Of a stretch of DNA of 64,000 nucleotides, positions 18,474-27,219 are shown piece after piece. The stretch's first letter is position 1; each line of letters starts with the position of its first letter. The translations under genes were made by a program, and so were the position numbers. The stretch lies in contig JBELHO010000002.1 in the NCBI GenBank assembly GCA_042091375.1, positions 108,521 through 172,520 of the forward strand, read 5' to 3'. The notes under the pieces are model-generated. The model made no database searches. It was not told the DNA's origin and saw only the letters and a program-made list of their open reading frames with translations. The stretch is from JBELHO01 sp042091375. Lineage in GTDB: Bacteria > Pseudomonadota > Gammaproteobacteria > Enterobacterales > Alteromonadaceae.

Positions 18474-19850
18474 TTAACACTCGATGATGTTTACCGCTAA
18501 TCCACCCCTTGAAGTCTCTTTATACTTAGTCTTCATATCATTGCCTGTTTCCCACATGGTTTTTATCACCTTATCCAAAGATACTTTTTGTGTACCTGTG
18601 CCTCTGAGTGCCAAGCGTGACGCATTGATGGCCTTTACAGCTCCCATGGCATTGCGTTCAATGCAAGGCACTTGCACTAAACCGCCGACAGGATCACAGG
18701 TTAAGCCTAAATTATGCTCCATGCCAATCTCTGCGGCATTTTCAACTTGTTTAGGCGAGCCACCCATAATTTCGGTTAATGCGCCTGCAGCCATTGAGCA
18801 AGCTACACCAACTTCTGCTTGACAACCGCCTTCGGCTCCAGAAATAGTCGCATTGGTTTTATATAAAATACCAATAGCTGCAGCCGCTAATAGGTATCGA
18901 ATACATTCCTCATCTTCAACTGGTTTAATAAATTTATCGTAATAGCACAATACTGCCGGAATAATGCCGGCTGCACCATTGGTAGGTGCGGTGACTACTC
19001 TTGAGCCTGCGGCATTCTCCTCATTCACTGCCAGCGCAAATAAATTGACCCAATCCATTGCCGCTAATGGATCTGAATTTTTTTCTACCATTAAAGTGCG
19101 ATATAATGCCGGTGCTCGACGGGCTACTTTTAACCCCCCTGGCAGGATGCCTTCTGTTTTCATGCCGCGGTTAACACTGTCTCGCATCGCTTGCCAAATA
19201 TTGATCAAGCGCGCTTTAACCTCATCTTCATTATTTAAACATTTTTCATTGTCCATCATTATCGAACTGATACTGAGGCCTTTTTCTATCGCTAAAGTAA
19301 TTAATTGATCGGCACTAGAGAAAGGATGAGGGCGAACAATATTGCTGTGGATAGACAAGGCTTTATCCTTCTCTTTTTCAAAATCACAATCTTCAACAAT
19401 AAAACCACCACCGATAGAGTAGTAGGTTTTTTGTGCAATGATGTCTTGGTCTTGAAAAGCAAATAAAGTCATGGCATTGGCGTGCGCAGGTAAGGTTTTG
19501 CGGCGATGATAAATAATTGCATCTTGCACGGGGAAATCGACTAATTGACAGGCCAGTAAATTGATTTTTTGACTGTTAACCACTTGCTGTAAAATACTGT
19601 CTATGGAATTGACCGCAATACTTTCAGGGCACTGTCCCGACAACCCCAATATGATAGCTTTACCTGTGCCATGGCCTATACCAGTTTGACCTAGTGAGCC
19701 AAACAACTCACATTTTACTCGGTTAGTATTGTCTAATAGTTTGACTTGTTGCAAATATTCAACAAATAATTTTGCAGCTTTCATTGGACCAACAGTGTGT
19801 GAACTGGAAGGACCTATGCCAATAGAAAACATATCAAATACACTAATCAT
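18474..19850 (-). CDS. sdaA: L-serine ammonia-lyase, iron-sulfur type
   Basis: Single-chain SdaA-type enzyme of 458 residues that deaminates L-serine to pyruvate and ammonia using a [4Fe-4S] cluster. The N-terminus MISVFDMFSIGIGPSSSHTVGPMKAA is the family signature. Cluster cysteines appear in GAEGGCQAEVGVACSM and LTCDPVGGLVQVPCIERN. It is the last gene of a minus-strand run pabB, nudL, sdaA, the same order as in E. coli. Confidence 0.96.
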   Translation of the reverse strand: MISVFDMFSIGIGPSSSHTVGPMKAAKLFVEYLQQVKLLDNTNRVKCELFGSLGQTGIGHGTGKAIILGLSGQCPESIAVNSIDSILQQVVNSQKINLLACQLVDFPVQDAIIYHRRKTLPAHANAMTLFAFQDQDIIAQKTYYSIGGGFIVEDCDFEKEKDKALSIHSNIVRPHPFSSADQLITLAIEKGLSISSIMMDNEKCLNNEDEVKARLINIWQAMRDSVNRGMKTEGILPGGLKVARRAPALYRTLMVEKNSDPLAAMDWVNLFALAVNEENAAGSRVVTAPTNGAAGIIPAVLCYYDKFIKPVEDEECIRYLLAAAAIGILYKTNATISGAEGGCQAEVGVACSMAAGALTEIMGGSPKQVENAAEIGMEHNLGLTCDPVGGLVQVPCIERNAMGAVKAINASRLALRGTGTQKVSLDKVIKTMWETGNDMKTKYKETSRGGLAVNIIEC

Positions 19851-19968
19851 CTTGTTTACCTGAATTTATACTTGTAATTTAACTTTAATTTCAAATTATG
19901 TTCGGTAATTGTAGCTGAAAGTTATCGACAACCCTAACAGTTTTATTGCTTAATAATAAACATACTGC

Positions 19969-20559
19969 TCAATCTTGCGTTGGTTCAATAAGGTTGACTA
20001 AATCATTTATGATGGTTGCCGTTGCTCCCCATATATTATATTGCTTGTAGGGCATAAAGCGCACTTTTTGTCGAATAGTGCTATGCACAACTTCTAAGCT
20101 GATTTGTTTTTTAGTGTTGAGAAAGTGACTGATGGGCACATAAAAAATTTCATCAACTTCATTGTGATCAATGCTCGTGCTGCTGTTTGATTTGACAAAA
20201 GCGACAATTGGCGTGATGCGAAAGCCTGTTATTGTGTGGTAAGGGTGAAGTTGTCCAAGTACATGCAGATCATCGCCATCTATGCCTATTTCTTCTTTGG
20301 TTTCGCGCAGCGCCGCTTGAGTTATATTGCTGTCGAATTTTTCTACTTTCCCTCCGGGGAAACTTATCTGCCCCGGGTGGTGCTTAAGGTGTTGAGCGCG
20401 CTTAGTTAGCAATACCATGAGTTGCTTATTACGTTCAATTAACGGTACTAATACTGCGGCTTCTACCAGTTTGTGATGTTGTTTTAATGGCGCTGAAGTT
20501 CTTTGCCTTGTTGCTAAAGCATTCAATTGAAAACGTTGTAAAAATTCATTCTTTGTCAA
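19969..20559 (-). CDS. nudL: Coenzyme A pyrophosphatase NudL (Nudix)
   Basis: A 196-residue Nudix hydrolase. The Nudix box GGKVEKFDSN...AALRETKEEIGI is complete, and the block LLTKRAQHLKHHPGQISFPGG is the signature of the CoA-diphosphatase subfamily. Enzymes of this type cleave CoA or acyl-CoA to phosphopantetheine and 3',5'-ADP. It lies 51 bases downstream of pabB and upstream of sdaA, the conserved enteric arrangement, and is probably read from the pabB transcript. Confidence 0.93.
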   Translation of the reverse strand: MTKNEFLQRFQLNALATRQRTSAPLKQHHKLVEAAVLVPLIERNKQLMVLLTKRAQHLKHHPGQISFPGGKVEKFDSNITQAALRETKEEIGIDGDDLHVLGQLHPYHTITGFRITPIVAFVKSNSSTSIDHNEVDEIFYVPISHFLNTKKQISLEVVHSTIRQKVRFMPYKQYNIWGATATIINDLVNLIEPTQD

Positions 20560-20610
20560 GCCAAATTCCCATAGTCAATACAAATTTTCAGTTGTGGTAC
20601 AATCTTACTG

Positions 20611-22038
20611 CTAAAGTGCACTCAATACAGGCAATATTTTATCAACTTTATCAAAGGTTTCTTGGTATTCATTAGTTGCTTTTGAATCGGCAACTATACC
20701 GCCACCTGCCGAGCAGTATACATAATTTACATCATTGGCATGCCTCTGGCAGACTAAGGTTCTGATAGTGATACTGCTGTCCATATTACCGCAAGCTGAA
20801 ATATAACCAATAGAGCCACAGTAAATACTTCGTCGGTGTGGCTCTAGCTCCTCTATAATTTCCATTGCTCGAATTTTAGGAGCACCAGTAATAGAGCCCC
20901 CAGGAAAAGCTGCTCTGAGCAGATCTGTCGCATCGTATTGCGAGGATAATTTTCCTTCTACTGTACTCACTAAGTGGTGCACGGCTGGAAAACTCTCAAT
21001 TCTAAAAAGATCAGGTACTACAACAGTTCCGGGGGTACAAACCTTGCTAATATCATTTCTTAGTAAGTCGACAATCATTAAGTTTTCAGCTTTATCTTTG
21101 CTAGAATTAGCCAAGTGTTCGGCGTTTTGTTGATCTTCTTCAGGAGTATTTCCCCTCGGGTAGGTGCCTTTAATCGGTTTGCTTTGCACTTTATTATCAC
21201 TGAGTTGCAGAAACCTTTCTGGTGAAACACTTAAAATCGCTAAATGCTCAAATCGAATAAATGCTGAAAATGGCGCTTTGTTGTGCTTGCGCAAAGCGCA
21301 ATACGCATTGTATTCATCACCTGTGTACTGAGCGGCAAAGCGTTGCGTTAAATTAATTTGATAACAATCACCGGTACGCAAATATTGTTGAACCCGATCA
21401 AATTTTTCTAGGTATTGTGCTTTGTTTATATTCGATTGCCATGGTGATGCAAGTTTAAAAGCTTGGGGCTGCTGACCACAGGTATTAGCGGCGATCTTTG
21501 CAAAAATTGACGATGTGATGGCTTGGCGATCATCTTCTGGACAAATTAGGTAAAACTGCTGTTGACTGTGATCAAAGACAATGGCTTTATTGTATAAGCC
21601 TACCGCCATTTCAGGTAAATCAATATCTTTGCTGGCACGTTCTGTTATGTGTTCAAAACACCGTCCAAGATCATATGAAAAATAGCCCATGGCTCCCGTT
21701 AAAAACGGCAAGGTGTTATCGACTTTATTATCTATACTATACTGAGCGAAAAATTGCTGTTGTGTCGATTTTAAAATACACAAGGGATCGCCATGTTCGC
21801 AGAGTATTGTGTTGGCGTTCAGATCATTGATAGTGGTTTTGTCTTGGTCAGTAATAATAGTGATATCGGGCTGCCATACCATAAGATCAAACTGACTAGC
21901 CGGGTGAACGCCATCATAGGAATCCAACCACATTGACCAAGGCTGATCAGCGAAAATTGCAAACAGTGATTGACAGTCAATGGGCTGTGTAAAGGGCAGC
22001 GCTGCAACTGTAATTTTTTTATTTTGCTTATGAGTCAA
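20611..22038 (-). CDS. pabB: Aminodeoxychorismate synthase component I
   Basis: PabB converts chorismate and ammonia (from the glutaminase PabA) to 4-amino-4-deoxychorismate in folate synthesis. The 475-residue protein has the N-terminal barrel segment with FLTGAMGYFSYDLGRCFE and the C-terminal chorismate-binding domain with KPIKGTYPRG, ENLMIVDLLRNDISKVC, GSITGAPKIRAMEIIEELE and YCGSIGYI. It is the first gene of the pabB-nudL-sdaA run and is divergent from fumA. Confidence 0.95.
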   Translation of the reverse strand: MTHKQNKKITVAALPFTQPIDCQSLFAIFADQPWSMWLDSYDGVHPASQFDLMVWQPDITIITDQDKTTINDLNANTILCEHGDPLCILKSTQQQFFAQYSIDNKVDNTLPFLTGAMGYFSYDLGRCFEHITERASKDIDLPEMAVGLYNKAIVFDHSQQQFYLICPEDDRQAITSSIFAKIAANTCGQQPQAFKLASPWQSNINKAQYLEKFDRVQQYLRTGDCYQINLTQRFAAQYTGDEYNAYCALRKHNKAPFSAFIRFEHLAILSVSPERFLQLSDNKVQSKPIKGTYPRGNTPEEDQQNAEHLANSSKDKAENLMIVDLLRNDISKVCTPGTVVVPDLFRIESFPAVHHLVSTVEGKLSSQYDATDLLRAAFPGGSITGAPKIRAMEIIEELEPHRRSIYCGSIGYISACGNMDSSITIRTLVCQRHANDVNYVYCSAGGGIVADSKATNEYQETFDKVDKILPVLSAL

Positions 22039-22260
22039 ACCTTTTACCTATTGCGTTGGACTGGCGAGTCAGTGGTAAGCAGGGTATGATATCGCCAAAT
22101 TTATTAGTTTCAAGATAATACCAAGTGAAATAGTGTTTTGTTCGTCAAGTGTGGGTGTGGAGTTACTCTATTCATGGTCTAGCAAAATCAATAAAGCATT
22201 ATTTTATCGCAAATCACCTAAAAAAATTAGTACATTTGATATTATCTATATAATTATTTA

Positions 22261-22290
22261 ATCAATCAATCAATCAATTAATCAATCAAC
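22261..22290. repeat. Tetranucleotide ATCA repeat upstream of fumA
   Basis: Seven nearly perfect copies of the four-base unit ATCA (with one TTA interruption) lie 20 bases before the fumA ATG, between the divergent pabB and fumA genes. A simple repeat so close to the ribosome site could vary in length by slippage. Confidence 0.75.
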
Positions 22291-22309
22291 TATCGACTAA
22301 GGGCAAGTC

Positions 22310-23833
22310 ATGGCTATTATTAAACAAGCAGATCTTATTGAAAGTATTGCAGATGCATTGCAATATATTTCTTATTATCATCCACTAGACTTTATACAAG
22401 CACTTGAAAAAGCATACCACAAAGAGCAAAGCCAAGCAGCAAAAGATGCTATTGCCCAAATATTGATCAACTCGAGAATGTCCGCTCACGGTAAACGCCC
22501 CATATGTCAAGATACTGGGATTGTCACTTGCTTTGTTAAGGTGGGCATGGCAGTGCAATGGGATAAAACTGATATGACAGTACAACAAATGGTTGATGAG
22601 GGGACACGTCAAGCCTACACAAATCCAGACAACCCACTGCGCGCTTCTATTGTTAAAGATCCTGCGGGTAAAAGAATAAACACCAAAGACAATACGCCTT
22701 CGGTTGTGCACCTTGATATGGTCCCAGGCGCTGGTATCGAGGTAATGATCGCCGCTAAAGGGGGGGGCAGTGAAAATAAATCTAAAATGGTGATGCTCAA
22801 TCCCAGCGATTCAATTGCTGACTGGGTTGTAAAAACCTTACCTTCAATGGGGGCAGGTTGGTGCCCACCAGGTATGTTGGGCATTGGTATTGGCGGCACA
22901 GCAGAAAAAGCTGGGGTATTAGCTAAAGAAAGTTTAATGGACCCAGTTAATATTCAACAATTAATAGATAAAGGTGCCGAAACTGCTGAAGAAAAATTAC
23001 GCCTAGAAATTTATCAACGAGTTAATGAATTGGGGATTGGCGCACAGGGACTCGGCGGATTGACTACAGTGGTTGATATTAAAATCAACTCAGTACCGAC
23101 ACACGCCGCCTCAAAACCTGTGGTGATGATCCCCAATTGCGCAGCAACCCGCCATGTGCATTTTCATCTTGACGGCTCTGGTCCTGCCGATCTCAGCCCT
23201 CCTAAATTAGAGGATTGGCCTGAAATTACATGGCAAATAGGTGAGGATGTGCGCCGTGTTAACGTCAATGAACTGAGTAAAGCCGATGTCAGTCAGTGGA
23301 AAACAGGGGAAACAGTCCTGCTTAACGGCACTATTTTAACTGGACGTGATGCTGCGCATAAACGCATTGAAGAAATGCTTGCTAATGGTCAGCCATTGCC
23401 GGTTGATTTCACCGATAAACTTATTTATTACGTGGGTCCGGTTGATGCTATTGGCGACGAAGCTGTTGGTCCAGCAGGCCCGACAACAGCAACGCGGATG
23501 GATAAATTTACTGAAATGATGCTAGCTGAAACAGGCTTATTGGGTACTATAGGTAAGGCTGAACGAGGCGAAGCCACAGTGCAAACCATTAAAAACCACA
23601 ATTCTGTTTATCTGATGGCGGTTGGCGGTGCAGCTTATTTAGTTTCCAAAGCCATTAAAAAAGCGCGAGTGGTTGCTTTTGAAGACATGGGGATGGAAGC
23701 CATTTACGAATTTGAAGTGGAAGATATGCCAGTAACGGTTGCGGTAGATAGTAAAGGCGAATCTGCTCATGTGACAGGTCCGGCTATTTGGCAGGCCAAA
23801 ATAGAGGAATTGTCGACCAAACTTCAACCGTAA
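22310..23833 (+). CDS. fumA: Class I fumarate hydratase (iron-sulfur)
   Basis: A 507-residue class I fumarase interconverting fumarate and malate with an oxygen-sensitive [4Fe-4S] cluster. The three cluster cysteines are in RPICQDTGIVTCF, GAGWCPPGMLGIGIGG and MIPNCAATRHVHFHLDGSGP. The C-terminal beta subunit part carries TGRDAAHKRI, VGPAGPTTATRMD and VGGAAYLVSKAIKKA. AAGGG lies upstream of the ATG. It is a single-gene unit with its own terminator. Confidence 0.96.
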   Translation: MAIIKQADLIESIADALQYISYYHPLDFIQALEKAYHKEQSQAAKDAIAQILINSRMSAHGKRPICQDTGIVTCFVKVGMAVQWDKTDMTVQQMVDEGTRQAYTNPDNPLRASIVKDPAGKRINTKDNTPSVVHLDMVPGAGIEVMIAAKGGGSENKSKMVMLNPSDSIADWVVKTLPSMGAGWCPPGMLGIGIGGTAEKAGVLAKESLMDPVNIQQLIDKGAETAEEKLRLEIYQRVNELGIGAQGLGGLTTVVDIKINSVPTHAASKPVVMIPNCAATRHVHFHLDGSGPADLSPPKLEDWPEITWQIGEDVRRVNVNELSKADVSQWKTGETVLLNGTILTGRDAAHKRIEEMLANGQPLPVDFTDKLIYYVGPVDAIGDEAVGPAGPTTATRMDKFTEMMLAETGLLGTIGKAERGEATVQTIKNHNSVYLMAVGGAAYLVSKAIKKARVVAFEDMGMEAIYEFEVEDMPVTVAVDSKGESAHVTGPAIWQAKIEELSTKLQP

Positions 23834-23871
23834 ATACTTTAACCTGTGATCACCTTAAAATATGATTTGTG

Positions 23872-23903
23872 AATAAAAGCGCCGCTTATTTGGCGCTTTT
23901 ATT
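23872..23903 (+). terminator. fumA terminator
   Basis: Arms AATAAAAGCGCC / GGCGCTTTTATT form a perfect 12-base stem with an 8-base loop. The A-rich and T-rich ends supply the tract, 38 bases after the fumA stop. Confidence 0.9.
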
Positions 23904-23996
23904 GGGTTTGAATTATCACAACTTTCTGTGTGACTATCTGCAGCATTTTTACTGGCAATAGCTGGCAATTGCCTAGTTACCTATCTGCAGAACAGC

Positions 23997-24052
23997 ACCA
24001 AACTAATATCAGCAAACTAGTATCACCAAACTAATATCACCAAATTAATATC
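23997..24052. repeat. Four 14-base tandem units
   Basis: Four adjacent copies of ACCAAACTAATATC with one to three changes each (23997, 24011, 24025, 24039) lie in the 456-base gap between fumA and rmuC. No gene is seen in this gap. Confidence 0.8.
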
Positions 24053-24102
24053 ATTGTCGATGAGCAAAATAATTATCATTGTCGATGAGCAAAATAATTA
24101 TT
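24053..24102. repeat. Two 25-base tandem units
   Basis: A 25-base unit beginning ATTGTCGATGAGCAAAATAA occurs twice in direct succession (24053 and 24078), differing only at the last base. It abuts the 14-base repeats. Its role is unknown; it may be a local duplication near the rmuC promoter. Confidence 0.85.
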
Positions 24103-24289
24103 GGTAAATTGTCGATTTTCACATTCATTTGAGTTGGCGATGACATTTACTATCGCAAGCTCAGGTTAACTGAGACGACTTACCGATAACAGGTTTGTCA
24201 ACATGGTGATATTTTGATTTTTGCCATTAACCTCAGAGACAAAGTATGATTTAATACCTGTTCTTATTTACAGTGTATGATGTGGTTAT

Positions 24290-25744
24290 ATGATGACAAC
24301 TTCAAATATCGTGACTTTTTTTGAACAATTGGATAAGCAGCACTTTTCAATGCTGATCATCGCTGTGTGTTTGCTTTTTTGCTGTTGGTTGCACTTGCGC
24401 TTTAAAGGCCTAAAAAATCATATTGAGCAACAATTACAACAGCAAAATGAGCAAAGCAGTCTGATTTTACAGACACTGCAACAAAGCCAACAATTATCGA
24501 CGGAAAGCCAACAACAGCAGCAACAGCAACTGAATGTTAACCATCAACAATTAATAGCCCAGCAAGGGGTTGTTAACAATACGATTGAACAACAAATTTC
24601 ACAATTGAAATTGACCTTACTTCAACAGCATGTCGAGCAGAGCGAAAAGCAAAGCTCGATATTAAATAGCCACAGTGAAAAAATAACTAAAATATTAATG
24701 GAACATCAACACCTATTTAATCAAAACCAGCTAAAATCCATTGACCAATTGATCGAACATTTAAGTAAAACAGCAAAGTTGAGCAGAGAAGAGCAAAGCA
24801 AATCACTGCAAGCATCCAGTGAGCAAATGGCTATAAAAATTACTGAACTGACTCAATCCACAGATCATCGTTTAAAAGAAATTAGTCAACAAGTTGAAAA
24901 GAGACTAGCGGAGGGCTTTGACAAAACAACTAAGACCTTTAATGACATTGTTAAACGATTAGCATTGATTGACGATGCGCAAAAGAAAATTACCGAACTA
25001 TCATCCAACGTTGTTAATTTACAAGAGGTCTTAGCGGATAAGCGTTCTCGAGGCGCTTTTGGTGAAGTACAATTAAACGCCCTGATCCGCAATGTGATCC
25101 CCGAGCAACATTTCGCTTTGCAACACACCTTATCGAATGGCAAGATTGCTGATTGTGCTTTATTTCTGCCTAAACCAACCGGCACAGTGATCATTGACAG
25201 TAAATTCCCTCTTGAGAGTTTCCGCACAATGACAGATAACAGGTTAGGTGATGCAGATAGAAAATCAGCTGAACGGCAATTTAAAATTGATATTAAAAAA
25301 CACATTAAAGATATTCATGAAAAATACTTGATTGATGGTGAAACGTCCGATGGCGCTATAATGTTTATACCTGCCGAAGCCGTATTTGCTGAAATCCATA
25401 GCCATCATGCTGATTTAGTTGAATTTGCTAATAAAAAGCGGATTTGGCTTACTTCGCCAACCACCTTAATGGCTATTCTTACCACGGCACGAGCGGTGTT
25501 AAAAGATGAAGCTACCCGCGAACAAGTACATATTATACAGGCGCACTTATCGGCGTTGGCAGCTGACTTTTCGCGGTTTAAGATCAGGTTTGACAATCTA
25601 GCAAAGCATATCGATCAAGTCGCTGGCGATGTTAAGCAAATTAATACCTCTGCTGGAAAAATTACTCAGCGTTTTGAAAAAATAGAGCAAGTTGAAATAT
25701 CATCGCCTATTGATGAAACTATTGCTGTAACGGCAAGTGATTAA
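24290..25744 (+). CDS. rmuC: RmuC-family protein
   Basis: A 484-residue protein. Residues 20-38 are a single N-terminal membrane segment, residues 45-230 a long Gln-rich coiled coil, and residues 240-450 the RmuC domain. Visible blocks in the domain are DKRSRGAFGEVQLNALIRNVIPEQHF, VIIDSKFPLESF and AIMFIPAEAVFAEI. RmuC proteins have a PD-(D/E)XK-like nuclease fold and limit recombination at short inverted repeats in E. coli. Two ATG codons in tandem (24290, 24293) are possible starts and neither has a good Shine-Dalgarno. Confidence 0.93.
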   Translation: MMTTSNIVTFFEQLDKQHFSMLIIAVCLLFCCWLHLRFKGLKNHIEQQLQQQNEQSSLILQTLQQSQQLSTESQQQQQQQLNVNHQQLIAQQGVVNNTIEQQISQLKLTLLQQHVEQSEKQSSILNSHSEKITKILMEHQHLFNQNQLKSIDQLIEHLSKTAKLSREEQSKSLQASSEQMAIKITELTQSTDHRLKEISQQVEKRLAEGFDKTTKTFNDIVKRLALIDDAQKKITELSSNVVNLQEVLADKRSRGAFGEVQLNALIRNVIPEQHFALQHTLSNGKIADCALFLPKPTGTVIIDSKFPLESFRTMTDNRLGDADRKSAERQFKIDIKKHIKDIHEKYLIDGETSDGAIMFIPAEAVFAEIHSHHADLVEFANKKRIWLTSPTTLMAILTTARAVLKDEATREQVHIIQAHLSALAADFSRFKIRFDNLAKHIDQVAGDVKQINTSAGKITQRFEKIEQVEISSPIDETIAVTASD

Positions 25745-25860
25745 CATGCATGGGTATAGGTATAGCTATTTGTTTGCTTTCACTGCGAGTTTAAGCGGGG
25801 CTTTTATATTGACTTTGCTGTATGACAGCGACAAGGTTTACCTATTAATAAGGCGGTGTT

Positions 25861-27051
25861 TTGCAACAAAAATTTGAAGGTTTAAAAACTACCATATCGA
25901 CTTTTATCGCGATTGCCCTAGTTGTTTTCACTACTCAGCACACGCAAACTGTTTGGCAAGACCAATTGCCATTTATTGAGCAAATGCTCGGTGGGCTGGC
26001 TATTGCTGGGATCATACTAGCGACTCAATTTGGGCGCAGTCGCTACGCTATATTGATCTGTCTTTGGACCCTGTATTACTTGGTACAAGTTGAGTTGTTG
26101 CCGGGCAAGGCTTTGCTCGAGTTGCAAAGACAAGGGGTGTTCTTAACTGGCGTATTGATATTTTTCTTACTTAGCCTAGTCAAAGACCGGCGGGTTTTGT
26201 CAATACACGGGATTTTACGGTGTTGTGGTTTAGTGTTGTGCGCTGTTTTCGCGCACGCTTGGATCATTGGTTTACAGTGGTTACTTACTGACACTCAATT
26301 GAGTTCACAAGCCATAGCAAATTATACCTCACTTTCAATAGAACTAGCGTTTGTGTTTACTGCGCTATTGATCCTGTTGAGGAGTATTAGGCAGGCCAGT
26401 TTATTAATGGCCTCGTTGTTGACCAGCCTAGTTGTATGGGCAGGCTTATATCTACAGTATTTGCAGTTAGAACTCAGTGTTCTGCTATTGATATTGAGCC
26501 TGCAGTATATCTTGGTGGTGCTGATTGATTCCTATTTTTTAGCCTATCGCGATGAATTAACTAAACTTCCGTCGCGAAGAGCTTTACAGCAATTTACCTT
26601 ATCGCTGGGCAGAAAATATACCGTCGCTATGATCGATATTGATCATTTTAAAAAATTTAATGATAACTATGGTCACGATATTGGCGATCAGGTACTTAAA
26701 TTAGTTGCCACAAAAATTGCCGACAATAAGCAGGGGGGGAGTGTTTTTCGCTTTGGTGGTGAAGAATTTATTATTGTGTTTACCAATAATAACCTTGAGC
26801 AATGCGCGTTAATACTAAACAACATCAGACAAAAAATCGCTGAATATCAGATTATTATTAGGCATCCCTCGCGTAAAACCAAAAAAGCACGGCAACTGGC
26901 GGCCAACAAAACAGCTAAAAGTGTCAGTGTCACAATATCCATAGGGGTAGCGACTCGACAGACTAAATGCCATTTTGAACAAACCGTTAAGAGCGCTGAT
27001 CAAGCATTGTATCGCGCTAAGCGAAAAGGCCGTAATAACGTCTGTTATTAG
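25861..27051 (+). CDS. Membrane diguanylate cyclase (GGDEF)
   Basis: A 396-residue inner-membrane protein. Residues 10-225 contain about seven hydrophobic helices without a known sensor family. The GGDEF domain starts at YRDELTKLPSRRAL and has MIDIDHFKKFNDNYGHDIGDQ and the active-site motif FGGEEF, so it should make cyclic-di-GMP. The RxxD inhibitory site normally found 5 residues before the motif is absent (DNKQGGSVFRF instead), so product feedback inhibition is probably lost. A basic insert (HPSRKTKKARQLAANKTAK) lies after the active site. The start is TTG at 25861 with AGGCGG upstream; the next in-frame ATG would remove much of the membrane part. Confidence 0.88.
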   Translation: MQQKFEGLKTTISTFIAIALVVFTTQHTQTVWQDQLPFIEQMLGGLAIAGIILATQFGRSRYAILICLWTLYYLVQVELLPGKALLELQRQGVFLTGVLIFFLLSLVKDRRVLSIHGILRCCGLVLCAVFAHAWIIGLQWLLTDTQLSSQAIANYTSLSIELAFVFTALLILLRSIRQASLLMASLLTSLVVWAGLYLQYLQLELSVLLLILSLQYILVVLIDSYFLAYRDELTKLPSRRALQQFTLSLGRKYTVAMIDIDHFKKFNDNYGHDIGDQVLKLVATKIADNKQGGSVFRFGGEEFIIVFTNNNLEQCALILNNIRQKIAEYQIIIRHPSRKTKKARQLAANKTAKSVSVTISIGVATRQTKCHFEQTVKSADQALYRAKRKGRNNVCY

Positions 27052-27219
27052 GCGCTAAATACTCAAGGTAAACAGTTGTTTAGGATTGTCGTTTGCCGAA
27101 CACCTAGTCGGCTTTATTTAGCGTTTAATGACCCTTGCTATCAGAACAATAGAGCTGTGTTGAACACACAATAAAGCCGCTGTGTTAAAAGACATTTTCG
27201 GTTGAGCCAACTGCCTCTG

